A stretch of 7,647 nt of DNA, from the NCBI GenBank assembly GCA_027484885.1, contig JAIXSD010000160.1, positions 1 to 7,647 of the forward strand, written 5' to 3'. Positions 1 through 5,514 of the stretch are shown in pieces. A program made the translations under genes and the position numbers. This DNA comes from Rubrivivax sp. Its GTDB lineage: Bacteria; Pseudomonadota; Gammaproteobacteria; Burkholderiales; Burkholderiaceae_C. The number at the start of each line of letters is the position of its first letter. Positions within the stretch are counted from its first letter, which is position 1. The notes under the pieces were generated by a model. It ran no database searches and was not told the DNA's origin. It saw only the letters and a list, made by a program, of their open reading frames with translations.

Positions 1-563
1 AACTCATGCTGGCTGAGCAGCCAGTCGGCCCAGGCCTCGGCCATATCGGCTGTCTGCACCTGGGGCGCGGCATCGACATTGAGGCCGGCCACAAAGATAT
101 GGCCCTGGCGGTCGCGGCGGATCTCCAGCTGCGGCGCATCGATCAGCAGCTGCTCGAAGCGCAGCTGCCAGGCCAGCACCGAGCGGGCCGACAGGGCGGC
201 GGCCACCCGCGGCAGGCGCAGGGCCTCGCGGCCTTGCGGGTCGAGCAGGCGCACATCGCGCATCTCCAGCGCCGGCACCCAGCCGCCCGAGGTCACAGTG
301 ATGCTGCCGATGCGCAGCGGCACGCCCAGGGCGGCCGAGGCACGCTGCTCCAGCTGCGGGCGCCAGTCGTCGATGCGCGGCAGCACCAGCCAGTGCAGGG
401 CCAACCAGGCCAGCAAGACCAGGCCCCAGGCCAGCAGCAGCAGGCCCAGCAGCCAGCGCCCACCGAGACGCAACCAGCGCAAAGGGCGACGCCAGCCGAT
501 CAAGCCGGAGGGGCCTGAGGCGGGGCTGGGGGCGGCAGCGGGGTCTCGGCTGAGCTCGGGCAT
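1..563 (-). CDS. yhdP: YhdP family AsmA-like envelope protein, N-terminal part (truncated by window edge)
   Basis: Reading the minus strand from ATG at 563-561 gives 187 codons without a stop to the window edge, so only the N-terminus is present. Residues 1-30 are a Pro/Ala-rich, then basic cytoplasmic stretch. About residues 38-60 form one Leu/Trp-rich membrane anchor, ending in HWLVLPRIDDWRPQLE. Beta-strand-like segments follow, including ALGVPLRIGSITV, SGGWVPALEMRDVRLLDPQG and IDAPQLEIRRDRQGHIFVAG. That order is typical of the DUF3971/TIGR02099 (YhdP) family, large inner-membrane-anchored AsmA-like proteins spanning the periplasm. In E. coli, YhdP helps carry phospholipids to the outer membrane. 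Family members are usually over 1,200 residues, so most of the gene lies to the left. It diverges from glnE, an arrangement I recall from other Burkholderiales. No clear Shine-Dalgarno precedes the ATG, but upstream in-frame codons do not resemble the family. Family call fairly secure; function inferred. Confidence 0.85.
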   Translation of the reverse strand, partial: MPELSRDPAAAPSPASGPSGLIGWRRPLRWLRLGGRWLLGLLLLAWGLVLLAWLALHWLVLPRIDDWRPQLEQRASAALGVPLRIGSITVTSGGWVPALEMRDVRLLDPQGREALRLPRVAAALSARSVLAWQLRFEQLLIDAPQLEIRRDRQGHIFVAGLNVDAAPQVQTADMAEAWADWLLSQHE

Positions 564-707
564 GAAAAAGATGAATGGCGGCTCAGCGGTACGGCAAAGC
601 GTTGAGAACGAGCGGTCGGCAGGGAACCAGGCAAAAGCTGCCCGCACGCACCAGGCCCCAGCGGGGCGCCAGCTCGCGCGGCATGACTTTAAGCGCTTGC
701 TTTCCGC

Positions 708-737
708 GGGCTTTGAAGTTTCTGCATACTTCAGCCC
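708..737 (+). other. Inverted repeat in the yhdP-glnE divergent spacer
   Basis: GGGC (708-711) and TGAAGT (714-719) are mirrored by ACTTCA (728-733) and GCCC (734-737). This gives a ten-pair stem with a two-base TT bulge on the left and an eight-base loop. It lies about 80 bases upstream of the glnE start, inside the only AT-richer part of the 564-817 spacer. No T-run follows, so it is not a standard intrinsic terminator. It could be an operator or a leader hairpin. An eight-base palindrome AAGCGCTT sits just upstream at 691-698. I found no convincing promoter hexamers for either divergent gene in this spacer. Confidence 0.45.
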
Positions 738-817
738 TTCTCGCCTGCGGAACGCCTGCCCTGGCTCCGCCGAATCTAGCACAGCACTCTTTCGCCTCTT
801 TTCTGCCTTCCCCGCCC

Positions 818-3586
818 ATGACCGAGCCTCAAACCGACCTGGTGGCAGCGCCTTCCGCCCGCGCCGAACACAGCCGCTTTGTGCAACGCGTGCGGCGCCG
901 TTATGAGAAAGAGCTGCCCCTGCTGCCCGCCGGCCTGCCCTCGCGCGCGGCCATGCAGACCCTGGTCGAGGCGCTGCAGGCCCAGGGCCGCAGCCTGGCC
1001 AGCGCCCTGCGGGTGGCGCGCCACCTGGTGCTGGAGCGCCTGGCGGTGTTCGACATCGAGCAAGGCGCGGCCATGCACGAGATCACCGAGGCCATGACGC
1101 ACCTGGCCGAGGTCAGCCTCTGCCTGGCACTGGCCGCCGCCCGTGCCGAGCAGGACCTGGTGGCTGGCGCGCCGCGCAACGAGGCCGGCGAGGTGATCGA
1201 TTTCTGGGTGCTGGGCATGGGCAAGCTGGGCGCCCGCGAGCTCAATGTCTCCTCCGACATCGACCTGATTTACGTCTACGAGGACGAAGGCCAGACCGAC
1301 GGCCCGCGCCCGGTCTCGGCCCACGAATACTTTGCCGGCGTCGCCAAAAAGCTCTACGCCCTGATCGGCGAGGTGACGGACGACGGCCAGGTCTTCCGCG
1401 TCGACCTGGCCCTGCGGCCCAATGGCAACTCGGGCCCGGCGGCCGTCAGCATGGCCATGCTGGAAGAGTATTTCCTGGTGCAGGGGCGCGAATGGGAACG
1501 CTTCGCCTGGCTCAAGAGCCGGGTGGTGGCGCCGCTGGAATCGGTGCAGAACGGCCGAGCCCTGGCCCTGCGCTCGCTGGTGACGCCCTTCGTCTACCGC
1601 CGTTACCTCGACTACGGCGTGTTCGAAGGCCTGCGGCAACTGCACCGCAAGATCCGTGACGAGGCGCAACGCCGCGCCGTGGGCCGGCCCGAGCGGGCCA
1701 ACGATGTGAAGCTCTCGCGCGGCGGCATCCGCGAGATCGAGTTCATCGTCCAACTGCTGCAGGTGGTGCGCGGCGGGCATTTCCCCGAGATCCGCACCCG
1801 CTCCACCGTCAAGGCCCTGAGCCGCCTGGCCAGCCTGGGCCTGATGAAGCCGGACACGGCCGAGAAGCTCAGCGAGTGCTACGAGTTCCTGCGCCGGGTC
1901 GAGCACCGCATCCAATTCCTGGACGACCAGCAAACCCATTGCCTGCCCTCGGCCGACGAAGACCTGCTCTGGATCGCCCACAGCCTGGGCATGGTCTGCC
2001 GGCCTGAAGGGTGCGAGTTGCTGGAGCAGCTCTGCGAGGTGCGCGAAACCGTCGCCAACGAGTTCGACGCCCTGCTGCACGACAGCCAGGCCCCTGGCCC
2101 CTCCAGCGGCCCCAAGGGCTGCCGCAGCTGCAACGGCCCGGCCTTGCCGGTCGATGCCGAGGAGTTCCTGGCCAAGCTGCAGCCCGAGCTGGCCACGGCT
2201 GTGCGCCGCTGGGCCAGCCAGCCACGGGTGCAGAACCTGCGCGAAGACTCGCGCCTGCGCCTGGCCAAGCTGGTCGGCCGCGCCGCCATGGCCGTGCGCG
2301 ATGAGGGCTGCAGCCTGGACGCCGCCCTGCGCTTTGTCGATTGGATGGAGCCGCTGCTGCGGCGCGAGAGCTACCTGGCCCTGCTGGTCGAGCGCCCCTC
2401 GGTGCAGACCCGGCTGCTGCGCCTGCTGGGCCTGGCGCGCTGGCCCATGCGCTACCTGATGCAGCACCCGGGCGTGATCGACGAGCTGGCCGACAACCGC
2501 CTGCTCAACGAGCGCTTCGACGGCCCCGGCTTCCTCAGCGATTTGCAGGCCCGCCACGAGGCCTGGGAGCGCAGCGGCGAGGCCCATGAAGAAGCCCTGC
2601 TGGACACCCTGCGTCGCGCCCACCATGCCGAGGTCTTCCGCACCCTGGTGCGTGACATCGAAGGCCAGATCACGGTCGAGCAGGCCGCCGACGAACTCTC
2701 GGCCCTGGCCGATGCGGTGCTGCAATGCACGATTGACTGGACCTGGGCCCGCCTCAAGCAGGCGCACCGGCCGCAGCCCCGCTTCGCTGTCATCGCCTAC
2801 GGCAAGCTGGGCGGCAAGGAGCTGGGCTACGGCGGCGACCTCGACGTGGTCTTCCTCTTCGACGACGAAGACGAGGCCGACAAAGACCTGGTGCCCGAGG
2901 TCTACGGCGCTTTTGTGCGCAAGCTCATCACCTGGCTGACGGTGCGCACCGCCGCCGGCGAGCTCTTCGACATCGACACCGCCCTGCGGCCCAATGGCAA
3001 CTCGGGCATGTTGGTCACCTCCCTGGCCTCGTTCGAGAAATACCAGACCGGCCGCGGCAGCAACACTGCCTGGACCTGGGAGCACCAGGCCATCACCCGC
3101 GCCCGCTTCTGCGCTGGTGACGCCAGCCTGGCGGCCCGCTTCGAGGCGGTGCGCAGCCATGTGCTGACCGCGCCGCGCGACCACGCCGCCCTGCGCGAGG
3201 AAGTGAAAGCCATGCGCGAGAAGGTGCGTGCGGCCAAGCCGGTGAGGGCCGGCTGGTACGACCTCAAGCACAGCGCCGGCGGCATGATGGATGCCGAATT
3301 CGCGCTGCAATACCTGGTGCTTGCGCATTCGGGCGCCCACCCCGAGCTGATCCCCAACCTCGGCGTCATCGCCCTGTTGCAGCGGGCCGAGGCCGCTGGC
3401 CTGCTGCCGGCCGGCGTGGGCCGCGCCGCGGCCGATGCCTACCGCGAGCTGCGCCGGGCCCAGCACCGCGCCCGCCTCGACGAGCAGGCCACCACCTTTG
3501 ACGAGGCCCACCTGGACGAGCTGGGCCTGCGCGCCCAGCGCGATGCCATCCGGGCACTCTGGCGCGCCGTCTTCGAGGCCGCTTGA
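818..3586 (+). CDS. glnE: Bifunctional glutamine synthetase adenylyltransferase / adenylyl-removing enzyme
   Basis: This 922-residue cytoplasmic enzyme switches glutamine synthetase off by AMP transfer to a Tyr and on again by phosphorolytic removal of AMP, responding to PII and glutamine. Both nucleotidyltransferase domains are intact. The N-terminal (deadenylylase) domain has GMGKLGARELNVSSDIDLI with metal-ligand pair D147/D149, and ALRPNGNSG at 198-206. The C-terminal (adenylylation) domain has AYGKLGGKELGYGGDLDVV with D674/D676, and ALRPNGNSG at 722-730. A helical domain follows each. A linker around 425-450 carries C435-x-x-C438. The length is close to the 945-residue E. coli protein. 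The ATG at 818 was chosen because GlnE-like sequence (SRFVQRVRRRYEKELPLLP) starts shortly after it. The frame is open upstream, with an ATG at 683, but that extension looks like chance translation. No Shine-Dalgarno is visible; the bases before the ATG are pyrimidine-rich. The stop overlaps the next gene by four bases. Confidence 0.97.
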   Translation: MTEPQTDLVAAPSARAEHSRFVQRVRRRYEKELPLLPAGLPSRAAMQTLVEALQAQGRSLASALRVARHLVLERLAVFDIEQGAAMHEITEAMTHLAEVSLCLALAAARAEQDLVAGAPRNEAGEVIDFWVLGMGKLGARELNVSSDIDLIYVYEDEGQTDGPRPVSAHEYFAGVAKKLYALIGEVTDDGQVFRVDLALRPNGNSGPAAVSMAMLEEYFLVQGREWERFAWLKSRVVAPLESVQNGRALALRSLVTPFVYRRYLDYGVFEGLRQLHRKIRDEAQRRAVGRPERANDVKLSRGGIREIEFIVQLLQVVRGGHFPEIRTRSTVKALSRLASLGLMKPDTAEKLSECYEFLRRVEHRIQFLDDQQTHCLPSADEDLLWIAHSLGMVCRPEGCELLEQLCEVRETVANEFDALLHDSQAPGPSSGPKGCRSCNGPALPVDAEEFLAKLQPELATAVRRWASQPRVQNLREDSRLRLAKLVGRAAMAVRDEGCSLDAALRFVDWMEPLLRRESYLALLVERPSVQTRLLRLLGLARWPMRYLMQHPGVIDELADNRLLNERFDGPGFLSDLQARHEAWERSGEAHEEALLDTLRRAHHAEVFRTLVRDIEGQITVEQAADELSALADAVLQCTIDWTWARLKQAHRPQPRFAVIAYGKLGGKELGYGGDLDVVFLFDDEDEADKDLVPEVYGAFVRKLITWLTVRTAAGELFDIDTALRPNGNSGMLVTSLASFEKYQTGRGSNTAWTWEHQAITRARFCAGDASLAARFEAVRSHVLTAPRDHAALREEVKAMREKVRAAKPVRAGWYDLKHSAGGMMDAEFALQYLVLAHSGAHPELIPNLGVIALLQRAEAAGLLPAGVGRAAADAYRELRRAQHRARLDEQATTFDEAHLDELGLRAQRDAIRALWRAVFEAA
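3575..3585 (+). promoter_or_regulatory. Shine-Dalgarno and TTG start overlapping the glnE stop
   Basis: GAGG at 3575-3578, inside the last glnE codons, lies four bases before TTG at 3583-3585. The TTG overlaps the glnE TGA (3584-3586) as TTGA, the TTG counterpart of the common ATGA coupling junction. There is no in-frame ATG before the conserved rhomboid motifs, and a start at the first internal GTG would delete the first membrane segment. This supports the TTG start and translational coupling to glnE. The spacing is a little short. Confidence 0.6.
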
Positions 3587-4194
3587 ACTCGGCGTTTGCA
3601 CAGGCCCGCGCCTGGCTGGGCCTGTGCGCCCTGCTGGCCGCCGGTGCTTTGCTGGCCGGCGCCCTCTCCAGCGCCGCGCTGGACTGGCAGCCCGGCCTGG
3701 CCGTGAGCGAGCCCTGGCGCGCCTGGAGCGCGGCCTTTGTGCATTGGAGCCTGCTGCACCTGGGCGCCAATCTGGCCGGCTGCGCCGTGCTGGGCGCCCT
3801 GGGCCTGAGCGCCCGCCTCGGCCCGCGCTGGGCCCTGGCCTGGTTCGCCGCCTGGCCGCTGACCCAATGGGGCCTGCTGCTGCAGCCCGCCTCGGCCGGG
3901 CCCTTGCTTCATTTCGGCGGCCTCTCGGGCGTGCTGCATGCCGGCGTGGCCGTGGCCACCGTTGCCCTGCTGCTACGCCCCGGCCGCGAGCGCCACATCG
4001 GCCTGGCCATCGCCGCCGGCCTCATCGCCAAACTCTGGCTCGAACAAGCCTGGACCGGCCCTGCCCTTCGCGAAGTGGCCGGCTGGGACATCGCCGTGGT
4101 GCCGTTCTCGCATTTCAGCGGGGCGGTGGCAGGCGGCGTGTGCGGCACAGTGGCGGCCACCTGGCAACGGCTTCGCGGACCGGCGCCGCACTGA
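3583..4194 (+). CDS. rrtA: Rhomboid-family intramembrane serine protease, rhombosortase-like
   Basis: This 203-residue, very hydrophobic protein has about six membrane segments. The rhomboid signatures appear in order: FVHWSLLHLGAN at residues 52-63 (H54, H59, N63), GLSGVLHAG at 113-121 with nucleophile S115 in GLSG, and SHFSGAVAG at 176-184 with the catalytic His H177. The small six-helix form without extra domains, and a Leu and following LH in the GxSGxLH motif, match rhombosortases. Those enzymes cleave the C-terminal GlyGly-CTERM sorting tag of exported proteins in the inner membrane before their surface attachment or release. No GlyGly-CTERM substrate is encoded here, so the substrate would lie elsewhere. 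The gene starts with TTG overlapping the glnE stop and probably shares its transcript. An ordinary small rhomboid protease is the alternative; rhomboid membership is firm, the rhombosortase subfamily likely. Confidence 0.82.
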   Translation: MNSAFAQARAWLGLCALLAAGALLAGALSSAALDWQPGLAVSEPWRAWSAAFVHWSLLHLGANLAGCAVLGALGLSARLGPRWALAWFAAWPLTQWGLLLQPASAGPLLHFGGLSGVLHAGVAVATVALLLRPGRERHIGLAIAAGLIAKLWLEQAWTGPALREVAGWDIAVVPFSHFSGAVAGGVCGTVAATWQRLRGPAPH

Positions 4195-4263
4195 AAGAAG
4201 CAAGCCACACTCGCGCCGCCCTCTCGCTCCTCCCTCTCGCCCACTGCTTCAAAGTTCCCCTTC

Positions 4264-5172
4264 ATGCCCACCCGCCACAGCCACCTCGACCCCCGCGCCA
4301 TCGTCCTGCTGCTGATCTGCTGCGTCATGTGGGGCCTGAACCAGGTGGCGGTGAAGGCGGCGATGAGCGAGATGGGGCCGCTGTGGCAGGCGGGGCTGCG
4401 CTCGCTGGTGGCGGCGGGGCTGGTGGCCCTGTGGGCCTGGTGGCGCGGCATCGCCCTGTTTCAGCGCGATGGCACGCTGCGGGGGGGCCTGCTGGCGGGT
4501 GCCTTGTTCGGGCTGGAGTTCGCCTGCATCTTCATCGGCCTGCAGTACACCAGCGCTTCGCGCATGGTCGTCTTCATCTACCTGAGCCCCTTTGTCGTGG
4601 CCCTGGGCATGCCCTTCATCTCGGCCAGCGAGCGCCTGGCGCCGCGCCAGATCGCCGGCCTGGTGATGGCCTTTGCGGCCGTGGCCTGGGCGTTCTCCGA
4701 AGGCTTTCACAGCTCGGAAGCAAGCCGACCCTTGCAATGGCTGGGCGACAGCCTGGGCGTGCTAGCCGCCCTGCTCTGGGGCGGCACGACCCTGGCCATA
4801 CGCGGAACCCGCCTGTCCAGCGCCAGCGCCGAGAAGACCCTGCTCTACCAGCTGGGCATCTCCGGCCTCGGCCTGAGCCTGGCGGCGCTCTGGGTCGGCG
4901 AGCCGCTGCCGGTCGAGTGGACGCTGCGCCTCTCGGGCCTGTTCTTCTTCCAGGCGGTGATCGTCAGCTTTGCCAGCTACCTGCTCTGGTTCTGGATGAT
5001 CCGCCACTACCCGGCCACCCGCCTGGCCAGCTTCACCCTGGCCACGCCCCTGTTCGGCCTGCTGGCCGGCGCGGCGCTGCTGGATGAGGCCATCAGCCCG
5101 CGCCTGAGCCTGGCCTTGCTGGCCCTGGCGGCGGGCGTGGCCCTGGTGAACCGCAAGCCCCAGGCTCGCTGA
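4264..5172 (+). CDS. EamA/DMT superfamily permease, ten membrane helices
   Basis: The 302-residue protein has two tandem EamA repeats, at about residues 12-145 and 162-296, each with five hydrophobic helices. Approximate helices are 12-31, 40-60, 74-93, 99-118, 128-146, 160-178, 190-210, 222-243, 252-273 and 279-296. Family-typical features include MWGLNQVAVK in helix 1, TSASRMVVFIYLSPFVVAL across helices 3-4, and ATPLFGLLAGAALLDEAIS in helix 9. Members are inner-membrane exporters or exchangers of amino acids, nucleotides or other metabolites, and sequence alone does not show the substrate. The gene lies 69 bases after the protease gene on the same strand, so co-transcription is possible. 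The gap 4195-4263 is strongly C/T-rich, with no clear Shine-Dalgarno before the ATG. Family call secure; substrate unknown. Confidence 0.93.
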   Translation: MPTRHSHLDPRAIVLLLICCVMWGLNQVAVKAAMSEMGPLWQAGLRSLVAAGLVALWAWWRGIALFQRDGTLRGGLLAGALFGLEFACIFIGLQYTSASRMVVFIYLSPFVVALGMPFISASERLAPRQIAGLVMAFAAVAWAFSEGFHSSEASRPLQWLGDSLGVLAALLWGGTTLAIRGTRLSSASAEKTLLYQLGISGLGLSLAALWVGEPLPVEWTLRLSGLFFFQAVIVSFASYLLWFWMIRHYPATRLASFTLATPLFGLLAGAALLDEAISPRLSLALLALAAGVALVNRKPQAR

Positions 5173-5280
5173 AGCGCAGTCCCTGGCCCGGCGCCGCGCC
5201 GCCCTGGGCGTGGGTGGCAGCCCACATTCACCGCGTCAGGAAGGCGGGAGATCGGTAGTTTTTCCGGCTTGTCTTGCGTT

Positions 5281-5307
5281 CAAGCAAACGCCGGCAGCTG
5301 TCGATAC
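5281..5307 (+). promoter_or_regulatory. Weak sigma-28 (FliA)-like promoter candidate for the chemoreceptor
   Basis: GTCGATAC at 5300-5307 matches six of eight bases of the flagellar sigma factor -10 consensus GCCGATAA. The -35 position at the right distance is CAAG, only two of four against TAAA. Chemoreceptor genes are often FliA-dependent, which makes it worth naming, but the match is partial. A sigma-70 reading of the same bases (TTCAAG, 18-base spacer, GATACT) is equally poor. A start here would leave a leader of about 200 bases. Confidence 0.2.
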
Positions 5308-5313
5308 TGTGGT

Positions 5314-5341
5314 TTGCAATCCATTGCAATACCATGCATGG
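5314..5341 (+). repeat. Phased TTGCAAT direct repeats next to two perfect palindromes
   Basis: TTGCAAT occurs at 5314-5320 and 5324-5330, exactly ten bases apart. The second copy is part of the palindrome ATTGCAAT (5323-5330), followed at once by the ten-base palindrome CCATGCATGG (5332-5341). One-helical-turn phasing and symmetric half-sites in AT-richer DNA, about 180 bases upstream of a chemoreceptor start, look like a protein-binding site. No regulator is identified. Confidence 0.35.
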
Positions 5342-5342
5342 A

Positions 5343-5384
5343 CGACCCCGAAGCGGTCGGTCAGGCGCCTGGAGGCGCAGACCG
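5343..5384 (+). other. Two adjacent predicted RNA hairpins in the chemoreceptor leader
   Basis: CGACC (5343-5347) pairs with GGTCG (5355-5359), closing a seven-base loop. Next, CGGTC (5358-5362) and GCGCC (5365-5369) pair with GACCG (5380-5384) and GGCGC (5374-5378) around the tetraloop TGGA, giving ten pairs with a two-by-one internal loop. The hairpins overlap by two bases, so they compete at the junction. GGCGC at 5374-5378 could instead pair with GCGCC at 5402-5406. I could not match this to any riboswitch family I know, including the c-di-GMP classes. Confidence 0.4.
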
Positions 5385-5447
5385 CCGCGCGATGGAATGA
5401 AGCGCCAAAGCGGATGTACGGCTCTGGACTGACCTTCGATCGTTTCT

Positions 5448-5513
5448 GACGAGCGCCGCAGCCCGCGGCCTCGTCGCCCCCTGCACCACTTTTTTCTACG
5501 GACGAGTTGCCGC
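5448..5513 (+). promoter_or_regulatory. Strong stem-loop with competing ribosome-binding-site pairing
   Basis: GACGAG (5448-5453) and GCCGC (5455-5459) pair with GCGGC (5465-5469) and CTCGTC (5470-5475). The stem has eleven pairs, a single bulged C and a five-base loop. The same right arm is also fully complementary to GACGAG (5501-5506) plus GCCGC (5509-5513). That second copy contains the probable Shine-Dalgarno (GGACGAG, 5500-5506) and stops one base before the ATG at 5515. The two pairings exclude each other: the upstream one leaves the ribosome site free, the downstream one hides it. Six T's at 5490-5495 lie 14 bases past the first stem, too far for a standard terminator. Confidence 0.5.
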
Positions 5514-5514
5514 C

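Larger units (their letters stand above)
5173..5514 (+). other. 342-base spacer / chemoreceptor leader, no credible gene
   Basis: This spacer separates the permease and chemoreceptor genes. Its middle (about 5250-5340) is clearly more AT-rich than the flanks, as expected of promoter DNA, and the rest is rich in stems and short repeats that are listed separately. Short open frames exist on both strands (5210-5449 plus, 5228-5524 minus), but their translations show no recognisable motif or consistent codon bias, so I do not call them. Just after the permease stop, GTGGGT (5210-5215) and GCCCAC (5220-5225) can form a short hairpin. It lacks a following T-run, so it is at best a weak terminator. 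Confidence 0.6.

Noticed and set aside
575..817. N-terminal extension of GlnE by 81 residues
   Set aside because: The frame is open, but the extension has no similarity to GlnE N-termini that I recall. Starting at 818 gives the expected length and start context.
6..906. Plus-strand open frames opposite the yhdP fragment and across the divergent spacer
   Set aside because: Translations are low-complexity Arg/Gln/Ala-rich, whereas the minus strand gives a clear membrane-anchored YhdP N-terminus.
776..3601. Very long minus-strand open frame (941 codons) opposite glnE
   Set aside because: It is the antisense shadow of glnE, produced by high GC and few stop codons. The translation is Gly/Ala/Gln/His-rich with no recognisable motif, while the plus strand encodes an unmistakable GlnE.
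3435..5087. Plus-strand open frame of 550 codons spanning the end of glnE, the protease gene and the permease gene in another frame
   Set aside because: It crosses three well-supported reading frames and is dominated by Arg, Pro, Ala and Gly. The supported frames have membrane and catalytic motifs.
5230..5514. c-di-GMP or other known riboswitch controlling the chemoreceptor
   Set aside because: I looked for the conserved core bases of c-di-GMP, TPP, cobalamin, SAH and guanidine elements and found none in the right order, so only an unclassified structured leader is proposed.
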